Assembly: GCA_028871555.1 (NCBI GenBank)
Contig: JAGWNA010000002.1
Span: 62,001 to 126,000, forward strand
From: Lysobacteraceae bacterium
GTDB taxonomy: Bacteria > Pseudomonadota > Gammaproteobacteria > Xanthomonadales > Rhodanobacteraceae
Length of the DNA stretch: 64,000 nt
Reading direction: 5' to 3'
In this document: positions 1 to 9,023 of the stretch, one piece after another
Position numbering within the stretch: position 1 is the first letter of the stretch
Layout of the letters: each line of letters opens with the position of its first letter
The notes under the pieces: model-generated
Databases searched by the model: none
What the model was told of the DNA's origin: nothing
The model's input: the letters and a program-made list of their open reading frames with translations, nothing else
Made by a program: the position numbers and the translations under genes

Positions 1-1
1 C

Positions 2-667
2 GGAAAGCATGTCACACCAGAGAAATTCGACCAGATCCTGGGTCTTGATTTTCCGTCATGGCTGATCGAATTGGCCGCGCCATCTCCTGGCAATACACCT
101 GCGACAGCCTACGCCGCGGCCAAGCGTTTCGAAGGTGATGTGCGGTTTCATTGGGATATGTGGACTTGGGCACGGTTGGCTACGCACGCAGGAAAGTCCG
201 CTTATCTCTACAGCTTCGATCATCCAACGCCGTGTTCGACGATAGAGGGCTGTGTAACAGCGACTCGGCACGGGGATGAAATGCCTTACGTGTTCGGGCA
301 CGACCTGGGGAACCCATGGTCCATCCAGGATCGTGATCTGTCGAGACTGATCGTCGGGTGCTGGACACATTTTGCCAAGACAGGTTCTCCCGATGGCTGT
401 GGACTTCCCGTCTGGCCGAGCTATGGTGATCGAGCAACCATGATGTTGCTCGACAACCATCCGCATCTCTCACGGATGCGCCCTGACCATGCGCTACGGC
501 GACTGGATAGAATCTATCGTTGGGCCTCAGTCCTAGTGCCGCATCCAATCGTCTCGCTTGTCGTCGCGTTTCTTGTCCTTTGCGCTCTATTTTTGATGCT
601 CGCGATGTTGGTGCGATGGTGCATGCGCCGTGCACGTCTACATCGGGCTCGGCCAGCGGCAGCCTGA
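2..667 (+). CDS. Carboxylesterase type B, C-terminal part (5' end outside window)
   Basis: The reading frame is open from the first bases of the window, so only the last 221 residues of a longer protein are visible. The segment with SAYLYSFDH, HGDEMPYVFG and FAKTGSPDG matches the C-terminal third of type B carboxylesterases/lipases (alpha/beta hydrolases); the His in HGDEMPYVFG is at the usual catalytic-His position. The catalytic Ser lies upstream of the window. Unusual for the family, the protein ends in a strongly hydrophobic segment (around VSLVVAFLVLCALFLMLAML) followed by an Arg-rich tail. This predicts a C-terminal membrane anchor with a short cytoplasmic basic end. Substrate unknown. 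Confidence 0.8.
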   Translation, partial: GKHVTPEKFDQILGLDFPSWLIELAAPSPGNTPATAYAAAKRFEGDVRFHWDMWTWARLATHAGKSAYLYSFDHPTPCSTIEGCVTATRHGDEMPYVFGHDLGNPWSIQDRDLSRLIVGCWTHFAKTGSPDGCGLPVWPSYGDRATMMLLDNHPHLSRMRPDHALRRLDRIYRWASVLVPHPIVSLVVAFLVLCALFLMLAMLVRWCMRRARLHRARPAAA

Positions 668-839
668 CTTGTCGAAGCAGCCGTATCAGCCAAAAGTCGG
701 CGTATCTTCCGGAGATATTCGTGTGGATGCCCGGCCGGTTTGGCTCGTCCCGTGACGGTCGTGGGGGCCGGGAACTTCCCGCTGCCCAGATCTCCCGGAT
801 ACTGCCGCCACCGATGGCGCAAGCGCGAACGGCGCTCCA

Positions 840-1823
840 TCAGCCCGCCGCGCGTCCCACCATGCCTTCGTGCCGCATCCAGTCGAGGGTGTCGGCGAGC
901 AGCGTGTCGAGCGGGGTTTCGACGTAGTCCAGTTCGCGCCGGGCCTTGGAGGAATCCACGCGCAGCGCGTGGCAGGTCAGGGTGGCGGCTTCGGGGGTGA
1001 TGTCGGGCTGCTTGCCGCTGACCCGCGACCAGGCGTCGGCCAGCCGGGCGAAGGCCATCAAGGCGAAGGCCGGCGTGGCGCTGCGCGGGGTGCGTTTGCC
1101 CAACGCCGCGCCAACGCGATGCACGAAGTCGACGAAGCTGGCCTGCTCGCCGCCGAGCAGATAGGCCTGTCCGAACCGCTGCCGCTGCCAGGCGCGCACC
1201 TGGGCTTTGGCGATCTCACGCACGTCGGCGAACGCGCCGATGCCGGGCGGGATGCCGGGCAGCTTTTCGCGGTCCACCAGCATGATCAGCCGTGCCCAGT
1301 TGTGGCGATCGCCCGGACCCAGGATGTGCGAGGGGTTGAACACGATCCACGGCACGCGGGCATGGCGCACGGCCTGTTCGGAGAGGAATTTGCTGCGTTC
1401 GTAATTGATCCAGCTTTCGCCGCCGCGCTGCGGCAGCGATTCGTCCATCACGCCGTGCACCAGATGCGACCAGGCCGACACCGAGGAGGTGTGCATGAAG
1501 GCGGGCACGCCGGCCGCTTCGCTGGCACGCAGCAGGTTTTCGGTGCCCTGCACGTTGGTGGCGGTTTGCGCCGCCGCCTGCGGACGCCACATGCTGGTGT
1601 CGGCCGCGGCATGGAACACCGCGTCGCACCCGTTCACGGCTGCCTGCAGGCTGGCCCGATCCGCCAGTTCGGCACGCACCGGCACCGCCCCCGCGGCGGT
1701 GATGGCGGCATCGGATCCGGCACGGCGCGACAGTGCCTTGACCGTACAGCCGGCGGTACGCAGTTCGTGCAGCAAGTGTCCGCCCAGAAATCCGCTGGCG
1801 CCGGTGAGAAACACGGTGGTCAT
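840..1823 (-). CDS. NAD-dependent epimerase/dehydratase family protein
   Basis: 327-residue extended short-chain dehydrogenase. The N-terminus MTTVFLTGASGFLGGH carries the Rossmann GxxGxxG motif; HAAADTS follows at the usual position for the family; the active-site Tyr-x-x-x-Lys is YERSK (about residue 147). The middle and C-terminus resemble dihydroflavonol-reductase-like and 3-beta-HSD-like members. The ATG at 1823 was chosen over longer in-frame starts because AGGAAAC lies just upstream and the Rossmann strand begins at residue 3. The substrate cannot be read from sequence. It is the last of three leftward genes with the small basic protein and the HDOD gene, although the gaps are too large to be sure of one operon. 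Confidence 0.85.
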   Translation of the reverse strand: MTTVFLTGASGFLGGHLLHELRTAGCTVKALSRRAGSDAAITAAGAVPVRAELADRASLQAAVNGCDAVFHAAADTSMWRPQAAAQTATNVQGTENLLRASEAAGVPAFMHTSSVSAWSHLVHGVMDESLPQRGGESWINYERSKFLSEQAVRHARVPWIVFNPSHILGPGDRHNWARLIMLVDREKLPGIPPGIGAFADVREIAKAQVRAWQRQRFGQAYLLGGEQASFVDFVHRVGAALGKRTPRSATPAFALMAFARLADAWSRVSGKQPDITPEAATLTCHALRVDSSKARRELDYVETPLDTLLADTLDWMRHEGMVGRAAG

Positions 1824-1993
1824 GCTGTTTCCTGTCATGAACTGGCCGGTATGAACGGGAGCAGGCGCCCCATGGATGGCCATGCGGCATGCCCGGACGA
1901 ATCGGGATGCGTTCGATGCCGTCGCGCGCGGACGGACCCACCTCGGGTACGGGTGTGCGGCGCGCGGCGATCCGTCGGCTACTGGCTCTTTTG

Positions 1994-2095
1994 CTACTGG
2001 TTCTTCTTCTTTTCCTGCTTGGCGGCCTTCTTTTCCTTCATGGTCCTGGCAGGTTTTTTCTTCTCGTTCTTCTTCGAATCCATACCCTTGCTCAT
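1994..2095 (-). CDS. Small lysine-rich conserved protein (33 aa)
   Basis: A 33-codon gene beginning MSKGMDSKKNEKKKPARTMK and ending in a run of Lys-rich residues before a TAG stop. About 40% of residues are Lys, and the protein should be fully disordered and very basic. A good ribosome-binding site (GGAG, about 7 bases upstream) precedes the ATG. From memory, short proteins with the pattern MSKG-D-KK-KKPAKT occur in many proteobacteria and are usually annotated as hypothetical. That recollection and the SD are the support for a real gene. Function unknown; nucleic-acid binding would fit the charge but is only inference. Confidence 0.6.
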   Translation of the reverse strand: MSKGMDSKKNEKKKPARTMKEKKAAKQEKKKNQ

Positions 2096-2298
2096 GCTGT
2101 TCTCCGGGATGTGGGTGGTGCGGTTGGCGAAGGTAATGCGGATGGCGGGTACCCACGGCCGTGCGCAGACACCGGGGGCGACGCTGCCGGAAGTTTACGC
2201 TGCAATCCCCGGCGCGAGCAGTCTGGTCGGCTGTTCTGTGCTGCTCATGGCTGCGGATATATCGCCGGGCGCCCGGCTGCCGCCGTGCGGCCTGCGGT

Positions 2299-3366
2299 TC
2301 AAGTCGCAGGCCCGTGATCGCCGGCGAACTGGCGGCGTAGATCCTGCTGGCAAGCTGCCAGCAAGGAAGCCGCATAGACATCGGGCCAGGCATGGCGCAG
2401 GTCGAGGTCGGCAGCCAGCAGCTCGTGCTCGCCAAGCAACTGGGCCATCGCCAGCACGTCGGCGCAGGTCAGTGCCGCGGCCAGCGGCGAGTCGTTGGCC
2501 GGTCGATCCGTGAGTTGCCGTGCCACCAACGCCTCGATCACGTTCGCGGGCAGATCCCAGTACTGTGCGGCCTGCACCGACAGCCTGGCGGCGAGCTGCG
2601 CGCAGCCGAGCAGGAAGGCGGTGGAAAGCGGCACCGGTGCTTCGGGCATCAACTGATCCAGCAGCCGCACCACGGCGCCGGTGCCGGCGTGACTGACGAT
2701 GCCGGCCAGATAGGCTTCGAAGGCGTCGCATCCGCCGTGTTTGCCCAGCCAGGCGCAGGCATGCGCGCAGCGTTCCGAGTGCTCCCACAGCCGCTCGCCG
2801 GCGAGTTGGCTGAGCCGGCCGGCGCTGCTGTGCAGGATCGGTTTCATGACGTGCTGGGTCAGCACGCGGCGCAGGCCTTCCTGCCCCAGCAGGATCACCG
2901 CATGCTGCAGGCTCCGGATCGGCTGGGCCGAGCGATAGCTCGCGCTGCGCGCGACCCGCATGACTTCGCCGACCATCAGCGGGTCGCGGCCGACCAGCCG
3001 GGCCCACTGGTTGCCGGCCGCATTGTCGTTTTTCAACAATCGCATCAGTTGCGGCAACACGCTGGGCAGACGCGGCAGGCTGCGCATGTCGAAGCGTATG
3101 CTGAGCAATTCCAGCCGCGTCAGCGTGCTCAGTTCGAACGTGCTCGGCAGCTGGCTTTCGCTGCCGGGCAGGCCGAACACGTATTGAAGGAAGCGGGTGC
3201 GGATCTGCGTCGTCGAGACGACTGGAAGCGAATCCGTCGGCACCGCCGCCGGCGCGGCAAGCGGTGCGGTCGTGCCCGCGCGGGCCAGCTTCGCGGCGGG
3301 AATGTGCCGGGCACGGCTAGCAGCCTTGTTCCGGCTGCCAAGCAAGCGCCGCCACATGCTGACCAT
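2299..3366 (-). CDS. HDOD domain-containing protein
   Basis: 355-residue protein with a disordered Ala/Pro-rich N-terminus and then an HDOD domain (roughly residues 80-270). The visible HDOD pattern is LPSVLPQLMRLL, VGRDPLMVGEVMRVARSA, and IRSLQHAVILLGQEGLRRVL. HDOD proteins are HD-related signalling scaffolds, often linked to c-di-GMP or stress responses, and usually lack hydrolase residues. No GGDEF or EAL domain is fused here. Start at 3366 (MVSMWRR) is supported by AAGGGA upstream; longer in-frame starts run into sequence without family resemblance. Its cellular role is not predictable. Confidence 0.75.
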   Translation of the reverse strand: MVSMWRRLLGSRNKAASRARHIPAAKLARAGTTAPLAAPAAVPTDSLPVVSTTQIRTRFLQYVFGLPGSESQLPSTFELSTLTRLELLSIRFDMRSLPRLPSVLPQLMRLLKNDNAAGNQWARLVGRDPLMVGEVMRVARSASYRSAQPIRSLQHAVILLGQEGLRRVLTQHVMKPILHSSAGRLSQLAGERLWEHSERCAHACAWLGKHGGCDAFEAYLAGIVSHAGTGAVVRLLDQLMPEAPVPLSTAFLLGCAQLAARLSVQAAQYWDLPANVIEALVARQLTDRPANDSPLAAALTCADVLAMAQLLGEHELLAADLDLRHAWPDVYAASLLAACQQDLRRQFAGDHGPAT

Positions 3367-3814
3367 ACACGTGTCCCTTGTTTCGGCGCGTCTGCGGGCT
3401 GCGCCCTGGCATGGGTAACGGCGGCATCCGGAAAAAATGTAGGGGAAAGTCGGCTGGCCCGGCGGATGCGGCCGGTGCGCAGGCGCTTCAAGGCCGGCAT
3501 CTGCAGGCCGGGCGCGTTGCACATCGGCTCGATCAGGGGCGGTTGCCGACCCTTGAACGCGAAGCGAGCCGATGCCCAGCTCTGCCGGCTGGCCTTGATC
3601 GGCGGCATCGCGTAATGGCCATCGCGGTGCCGCCGAGCAGGGAGGGCCATTGTATGCGCCCCCGGCATGCCGGCAGGAACGAGCCGCTGGCAATTGGCGT
3701 GCATGCCCCCAGATCGGGGGCCGGCCATGAAGCGAGCCGGCGCGAACAAGCCGGACCTGGCCACCGATCGGCCATAATCGGCGTTATCCCACGAACCATT
3801 GAAGCTCCCCACGC
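3367..3814. other. Intergenic region, no gene recognised
   Basis: About 450 bases between two divergently oriented genes, the HDOD gene on the left and the RIO kinase gene on the right. Open frames here have no family resemblance and no convincing ribosome-binding site. A cataat-like -10 hexamer near 3773 could belong to the kinase promoter, but this is weak. The region presumably holds promoters for both genes. Confidence 0.4.
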
Positions 3815-4672
3815 ATGAAGACACCCAAGGGCCTGCAGGAACTGATCGACGAAGGCGTGATCGACCAGGTGCTCAGGCCGCTGAAGAGCGGCAAGGAAGC
3901 ATCCGTCTACGTCGTGCGTTCGGGTGACGATATCCGCTGCGCCAAGGTCTACAAGGACATGGCGCAGCGCAGCTTCCAGGCACGCGTGCAGTACCAGGAG
4001 GGGCGCAAGGTGCGCGGCAGCCGGCAGGCGCGCGCGATGGGCAAGGCCACCCGCTTCGGCCGCAAGGAGGCCGAGGCCGCCTGGAAGAACGCCGAGGTCG
4101 ATGCGCTGTACCAGCTGACCGCCGCCGGCGTGCGCGTGCCCAGGCCCTACGGCTACTTCAGCGGCGTACTGGTGATGGAGCTGGTCACCGATGCGGACGG
4201 CCATTCGGCGCCGCGGCTGGGCGAGGTGGAATTGTCGGCGGAAACCGCGCGCGACTACCACCGTTTCCTGATGCGGCAGGTGGCGCGGATGCTGTGCGTG
4301 GGGCTGATCCACGGCGACCTGTCCGAATACAACGTGCTGGTGGCGCCGGACGGTCCGGTGATCATCGATTTGCCGCAGGCGGTCAGCGCCTCGGGCAACA
4401 ACAATGCTCGCACGATGCTGCGGCGTGACGTGGGCAACATCACGATCAGCCTGTCGCGCTTCGCGCCGGAACTGCTGGACACCCATTACGGCGAGGAGAT
4501 GTGGGCGCTGTACGAGCTGGGCGAGCTGCACCCGGATACCGAACTTACCGGCCACTTCGAATTCGACGAACGCATCGCCGATGTCGACAGCGTGATGCGG
4601 TCGATCATCGATGCGCGCGAGGAAGCGGTCATCCGCCAGCAGGGGCGCGAGGCGGCCGCGCTGGAAGGTTGA
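3815..4672 (+). CDS. RIO-type serine/threonine protein kinase
   Basis: 285-residue RIO-family kinase. Visible motifs: the nucleotide loop SGKEASVYV (residues 25-33), the ATP-lysine in CAKVYK (Lys44), the catalytic loop HGDLSEYN (166-173, catalytic Asp168) and the metal-binding IIDLPQ (183-188; RIO proteins usually have IDFPQ). The block GSRQARAMGKATRFG is typical of the Rio1-like subgroup. Bacterial RIO proteins are widespread but their substrates are not established; the eukaryotic members act in ribosome maturation. The gene stands alone between a divergent HDOD gene and a convergent FKBP gene. Confidence 0.9.
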   Translation: MKTPKGLQELIDEGVIDQVLRPLKSGKEASVYVVRSGDDIRCAKVYKDMAQRSFQARVQYQEGRKVRGSRQARAMGKATRFGRKEAEAAWKNAEVDALYQLTAAGVRVPRPYGYFSGVLVMELVTDADGHSAPRLGEVELSAETARDYHRFLMRQVARMLCVGLIHGDLSEYNVLVAPDGPVIIDLPQAVSASGNNNARTMLRRDVGNITISLSRFAPELLDTHYGEEMWALYELGELHPDTELTGHFEFDERIADVDSVMRSIIDAREEAVIRQQGREAAALEG

Positions 4673-4691
4673 CCGCCGCCGTGCTTTTTTC

Positions 4692-4769
4692 GCAGCCCGC
4701 TGGCGGGCGATGCCTTTGTTCGGATGTCCGGAAGATTTGAAGCAGGAGCACCGCCCGCCAGCGGGCTGC
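4692..4769. repeat. REP-like inverted repeat
   Basis: Two 22-base arms (4692-4713 and 4748-4769) are inverted copies of each other with one mismatch, core GCCCGCTGGCGGGCGATGC, separated by 34 bases. The GCGGGCGATGC core recurs in the repeat after the pseudouridine synthase gene (15316-15378). It lies between the convergent RIO kinase and FKBP genes, where it may also act as a bidirectional terminator. Confidence 0.75.
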
Positions 4770-4821
4770 GGAACAGCATCGTGTCGTACGGAACGGCATC
4801 GCGACGGAAGTCGCCCCCGTA

Positions 4822-5256
4822 TCAGGGGGTGGCGGCTTTCAGCAGCTCCACGTCGAACACCAGCGAGGCATTCGGAGGGATGTCGTCGCCGGCGCCCTGC
4901 GCGCCGTAACCGAGCGCTGCCGGAATCAACAGGGTGCGCCTGCCGCCGACCCGCATGCCGGCCACGCCCTGGTCCCAGCCGGCGATCACATTGCCCGCGC
5001 CCAGCACGAAGGAGAACGGCTGGCCGTGATCGCGCGAGCTGTCGAACTTCGTGCCGTGCTTGTCGCTGGCGTTTTCGTCGTACAGCCAGCCGGTGTATTG
5101 CACGGTGACCTTCATCCCGGCTTCCGCTTGAGTGCCGGTGCCGACGCTCCGGTCGATCACGGTGAGCTTGCCGACCTGGCCATCGGCATGCGCCGGCGGC
5201 GCGGCGGTACAGGCGGCGAGGGCAAGCAGGGCGAGCAGGGGGAACAGCCAGCGCAT
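4822..5256 (-). CDS. FKBP-type peptidyl-prolyl cis-trans isomerase, lipoprotein
   Basis: 144-residue protein. The N-terminus MRWLFPLLALLALAAC is a lipoprotein signal peptide with a lipobox ending at Cys16, so the mature protein should be anchored to a periplasm-facing membrane. The rest is one FKBP domain with VTVQYTGWLYDE, KFDSSRDHGQPFSFVLGAGNVIAGWDQGV and YGAQGAGDDIPPNASLVFDVELL, which contain the expected active-site aromatic residues and the GWD motif. It should accelerate proline isomerisation in envelope proteins. The start at 5256 is chosen because it gives an intact signal peptide; longer in-frame versions would bury it. Confidence 0.92.
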   Translation of the reverse strand: MRWLFPLLALLALAACTAAPPAHADGQVGKLTVIDRSVGTGTQAEAGMKVTVQYTGWLYDENASDKHGTKFDSSRDHGQPFSFVLGAGNVIAGWDQGVAGMRVGGRRTLLIPAALGYGAQGAGDDIPPNASLVFDVELLKAATP

Positions 5257-5377
5257 GGGTCGGATCCTCGGATAAAGGAGCGTGCCGGCGATTGTCCGGC
5301 GATCGGGCGGCAGCATCGCCCACAAGATGGCTGGCCGCAAGCACGGTGCGGCCCCGGTCCGCTCGACGGCAGCGGAC

Positions 5378-5980
5378 TCATGCATGCGCGTCGTCCGCGG
5401 CGTTGCGGTGTTCCTCGCGCGCGGCCCGCCAGACTTCGCCGGCGGCGTCGGCATTCATCAGCATGATGCCGGCGCCGACGACCACGTCCGGCCAGACCGA
5501 ATGCGTCGATGCCGTGACCGCGCCGGCGAGCACGATGGCGATGTTGGCGAACACGTCGTTGCGCGCGGACAGGAAGGCCGCGCGGGTCAGGCTGCCGCCG
5601 TGGTGGCGATGGCGAACGAGCAGCAGGGCGCAACCGAGGTTGATCGCCATGGCGCCCATGCCGGTCAGCGTCAGCGGCAGCGGAGCCGGCGGCAGCGGCA
5701 GCTGGATCTTGCCCCACAGTGCCCACAAGGCGGCCAGTGCCGGCACCAGCAGGACGACCGCCAGCCCCATGCCCACGCGCGCCCTGGCCCGCAGGCTCCA
5801 GCCGAGCGCGAGCAGGACCAGCAGGTTGACCGAGGTGTCTTCCAGAAAATCGACGCTGTCCGCAAACAGCGATACCGAGCGGATCGCCGTCGCCACGGCG
5901 AACTCGATGCCGAAGTAGCCCAGGTTGAGGAGGGCTGCCAGAGCGATGGCGCGGCGCAGCGCGCCCGTTTGCGCAGTCAT
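5378..5980 (-). CDS. CDF-like cation transporter, short form
   Basis: 200-residue membrane protein with about six hydrophobic segments. The second segment has SLFADSVDFLEDTSVN, matching the metal-site signature of cation diffusion facilitators (D-x-x-x-D). The later ARNDVFANI corresponds to the second site, with Asn/Asp replacing the usual His/Asp pair. The cytoplasmic C-terminal domain of full-length CDF proteins (about 300 residues) is absent. Metal efflux is likely but the altered site makes the ion uncertain. It follows yaeQ with a 16-base gap, so the two are probably co-transcribed. Confidence 0.75.
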   Translation of the reverse strand: MTAQTGALRRAIALAALLNLGYFGIEFAVATAIRSVSLFADSVDFLEDTSVNLLVLLALGWSLRARARVGMGLAVVLLVPALAALWALWGKIQLPLPPAPLPLTLTGMGAMAINLGCALLLVRHRHHGGSLTRAAFLSARNDVFANIAIVLAGAVTASTHSVWPDVVVGAGIMLMNADAAGEVWRAAREEHRNAADDAHA

Positions 5981-5996
5981 TGCATGTCCATGCCGG

Positions 5997-6554
5997 TCAG
6001 ATCGCCGCTTCGGCAGCCGCCATGCGCCGCACCGGATCCACGGCCACCGCATCCGCATCGTTCATCACCTGCAGCTGGCCATCCTGGATCAGGCATTGCA
6101 GGCGCATGCCACGCTGCAGCAACGCGACGAGCTCGGCCACCGTGGCGGCGGGGATGTCGAGCACGGTGAGGTTGCGGTGGCGGTCCAGCGAAGCGCCGAC
6201 CTTGTTCCACCAGATCTGTGCGGCATGGCCGCCGTAGCTGATCACCACCACCTGGCGCGAACGGCCACAGGCCTTGCGGATGCGGGTTTCGTCGGGCTGG
6301 CCGACCTCGATCCACAGTTCGATCTCGTCGGTGTACGCCTTGCGCCACAGCGCCGGTTCGTCTTCGTCGCTGATGCCCTTGCCGAACTCCAGCCGATCCT
6401 CCGCGTACAGCGCGAACGCCAGCAGCCGCACCATCAACCGCTCCCCGGTTTCCGACGGATGCCGCGCCAGGGTCAGCGCGTGGCTGGCGTAGTAATGCCG
6501 GTCCATGTCGCTGATCTGCAGTTCGATTTTGTAGATGGTGGAGTTGAGCGCCAT
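5997..6554 (-). CDS. yaeQ: YaeQ family protein
   Basis: 185-residue YaeQ protein: the start MALNSTIYKIELQISDMDRH and the block RHPSETGERLMVRLLAFAL, followed by LWIEVGQPDETRIRKAC, are the family signature. The fold is related to PD-(D/E)xK nucleases and conserves GQPDE and the VVVISYG strand. E. coli YaeQ was linked to suppression of rfaH loss, but its biochemical role is still unclear. It is the first gene of a probable two-gene leftward unit with the CDF-like transporter. Confidence 0.92.
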   Translation of the reverse strand: MALNSTIYKIELQISDMDRHYYASHALTLARHPSETGERLMVRLLAFALYAEDRLEFGKGISDEDEPALWRKAYTDEIELWIEVGQPDETRIRKACGRSRQVVVISYGGHAAQIWWNKVGASLDRHRNLTVLDIPAATVAELVALLQRGMRLQCLIQDGQLQVMNDADAVAVDPVRRMAAAEAAI

Positions 6555-6874
6555 GGGGGTGCCTCGAGACGACAGCTGGCCATTCTACGCGGTGAGGCGG
6601 TCCCCTTTATGGTGGGAGTCTGTCTGTGCAGTGCCGGACCCATCCGGGTATTGCGGATCTGGTGCCGCTGCACCGGAGCGATCGTGCCGCCCAAGCTGGT
6701 GCTGTTCCCGGTGAACCCGGCCAGCCGCACGGCGTATCGGGCATTGTGCCGCGAGCGACGGAGCGACAAGCGCTGCCAGGCGTCGGCGCCGACGCCTCGG
6801 CACGCCTGCGGATACCCTCGTGCGGCAATCCACGCTATCTTGCGCAGCACGATCCAGCAGGGGGAGAGCCACAC
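6555..6874. other. Intergenic region between divergent genes
   Basis: About 320 bases between leftward yaeQ and the rightward OPT transporter. Frames open here on both strands are not protein-like (Arg-rich, no family resemblance). GGGGAGA at 6861-6867 is the ribosome-binding site for the downstream GTG start. No convincing promoter hexamers or structured RNA were seen. Confidence 0.4.
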
Positions 6875-8893
6875 GTGAGTCCATCATCATCCGGCACGAA
6901 GCCGCAGACCGAACTGACCATCCGGGGCCTGATCATCGGTATCGCGATCACCCTGGTGTTCACCGCAGCCAACGTGTTCTTCGGGCTCAAGGCCGGCCTC
7001 ACCTTCGCCACCTCGATCCCGGCGGCGGTGATCTCGATGGCGGTGCTGCGCTATTTCAAGGGCGCCACGATGCAGGAGAACAACATCGTGCAGACGGTCG
7101 CCTCGGCGGCGGGCACCTTGTCGTCGATCATCTTCGTGCTGCCCGGGCTGATCCTGATCGGCTGGTGGACCGGCTTCAACTACTGGACCTCGTTCGCGAT
7201 CTGTGCGCTGGGCGGCATCCTGGGCGTGATGTATTCGATCCCGCTGCGCCGCGCGCTGGTGACCAACTCCGATCTGCCATACCCGGAGGGCGTGGCCTGC
7301 GCCGAGGTGCTGAAGGTCGGCGCCGGCGGCGAGGGCGTCGGCGAGGCGGCGGCCGTCGAATCCAACCGCGCCGGCCTGCTGGCCGTGCTGTGGGGCTCGA
7401 TCGTGTCGGGGGTCTTCGCCGTGGTGGTCGCGACGCGGGTGTTCGCGGGCGACGTGGTGCACTACTTCCGCGTCGGCGGCGACAAGGGCGGCGTGACCGG
7501 GTTCGACTTCTTCCTCTCGTTCGCATTGTTCGGCATCGGCCACCTGGTCGGGTTGTGGGTGGGCATCGCGATGCTGGTCGGAGCCCTGATCGGCTGGGGC
7601 TGGGGCGTGCCGCACTTTTCCGCGCTGGCGCCGGTGGCCGGATCGATCGCCGACCTGGCCAACGCGACCTGGAGCCACAAGGTCCGTTTCGTCGGTGCCG
7701 GCACGATCGGTGTGGCCGCGATCTGGACCCTGGCCAAGCTGGTCAGGCCGGTGATCGGCGGGCTGGCCTCCGCGATGGCGGCCTCGCGCCAGCGCGGCGC
7801 CGGCAACGCCGCGTTGCTTCCACGTACCGAGCAGGACATTCCGATCGGCCAGGTCACCCTGATCTCGCTGGCCAGCCTGGTGCCGATCGGCTGGCTGATC
7901 GCGAATTTCGCCGGCACTGCCGGGCACGGGCTGGGCGGCTACATGCTGGCGCTGGTGGCCGGCGGCCTGATCTTCGTGGTGCTGATGAGCTTTTTCGTGT
8001 CAGCCGTGTGCGGCTACATGGCCGGGTTGATCGGCTCCTCGAACAGCCCGTTGTCGGGCATCGGCATCATCGTGGTGATCTGTGCGGCGCTGCTGCTGGT
8101 GGCGGGCCTGCGTGCGCTGCTGCCGGCGAGCAGCGAAAATGCGCTGGTGGCATTTGCGCTGTTCATCACCTCGATCGTGTTTGCCGCCGCGGCGATCGCC
8201 AACAACAACCTGCAGGATCTGAAAACCGGGCAGCTGGTCGACGCCACGCCGGCCAGGCAGCAGTGGGCGCTAGTGATCGGCGTGCTGGCCGGCGCGGCGA
8301 TCATTCCGCCGATCCTCGATCTGCTCAACCACGCCTACGGTTTCGTCGGCGCGCCCGGTCCGGTGCGTCCCAACGCGCTGCCGGCACCGCAGGCCGGGTT
8401 GATCTCGGCGCTGGCGCAGGGGGTGATCAAGAACAACATCGACTGGAGTCTGATCGGGATCGGCGCGGCGATCGGCGCGGTGATGATCGTCATCGACGAG
8501 GTGCTGCGCCGCAAGACCAGGTTTGCGCACCTGTCGCCGCTGGCGGTGGGCCTGGGCATCTACCTGCCGACGCAGAGCACGCTGATGGTGGTGGTCGGCG
8601 CCGTCGCCGGCTGGTGGTTCGACCGCCGCGCCGATCGCGCAGCCAAAAACCCCGAGGCGACCAAGCAGCTCGGCGTGCTGCTGGCCTCCGGCATGATCGT
8701 GGGCGAGGGGCTGCTCGGCGTGGTGATCGCCGCCTTCGTGGCGTTTACCGGCAAGGACTATCCGCTGGCCCTGGTCGGCGACGCATTCGCCGGCGGCCCG
8801 GCGCGCTGGATCGGCGGCGCCGCGTTCGCCCTGCTGATGGCGCTGCTGTACCGCTGGGTGGCACGGCTGGGACATGCTGCCGCGGATGTCTGA
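6875..8893 (+). CDS. OPT family oligopeptide transporter
   Basis: 672-residue, very hydrophobic protein with about 15-16 membrane segments. ELTIRGLIIGIAITLVFTAAN, FGLKAGLTFATSIPAAVISM and MQENNIVQTVASAAG are hallmark N-terminal blocks of the OPT (oligopeptide/metal-chelate) family, and the bacterial signature GLIGSSNSPLSGIGI is present. It should import peptides or peptide-like metal chelates across the inner membrane using ion coupling; the substrate is unknown. The start is the GTG at 6875, which has GGGGAG eight bases upstream and no ATG alternative before the first conserved block. A hairpin at 8898-8927 follows the stop and may end the transcript. Confidence 0.9.
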   Translation: MSPSSSGTKPQTELTIRGLIIGIAITLVFTAANVFFGLKAGLTFATSIPAAVISMAVLRYFKGATMQENNIVQTVASAAGTLSSIIFVLPGLILIGWWTGFNYWTSFAICALGGILGVMYSIPLRRALVTNSDLPYPEGVACAEVLKVGAGGEGVGEAAAVESNRAGLLAVLWGSIVSGVFAVVVATRVFAGDVVHYFRVGGDKGGVTGFDFFLSFALFGIGHLVGLWVGIAMLVGALIGWGWGVPHFSALAPVAGSIADLANATWSHKVRFVGAGTIGVAAIWTLAKLVRPVIGGLASAMAASRQRGAGNAALLPRTEQDIPIGQVTLISLASLVPIGWLIANFAGTAGHGLGGYMLALVAGGLIFVVLMSFFVSAVCGYMAGLIGSSNSPLSGIGIIVVICAALLLVAGLRALLPASSENALVAFALFITSIVFAAAAIANNNLQDLKTGQLVDATPARQQWALVIGVLAGAAIIPPILDLLNHAYGFVGAPGPVRPNALPAPQAGLISALAQGVIKNNIDWSLIGIGAAIGAVMIVIDEVLRRKTRFAHLSPLAVGLGIYLPTQSTLMVVVGAVAGWWFDRRADRAAKNPEATKQLGVLLASGMIVGEGLLGVVIAAFVAFTGKDYPLALVGDAFAGGPARWIGGAAFALLMALLYRWVARLGHAAADV

Positions 8894-9023
8894 GCGCCCG
8901 TCATCCGCGCCTGCGGCCGCGTGACGGCACGCCGGCATCGTCCGGACGGCTGTAGCGTTCCATTCATCGCCTGAATCGCTCGAGGCTCTACACTAGGCGG
9001 TCTTCAGGGGAGCCGGACGTCGC

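Noticed and set aside
840..2435. 531-residue version of the epimerase gene
   Set aside because: The first 200 residues are Arg/Gln/Glu-rich shadow sequence that covers the small Lys-rich gene in another frame; the true start at 1823 has a ribosome-binding site and the Rossmann motif.
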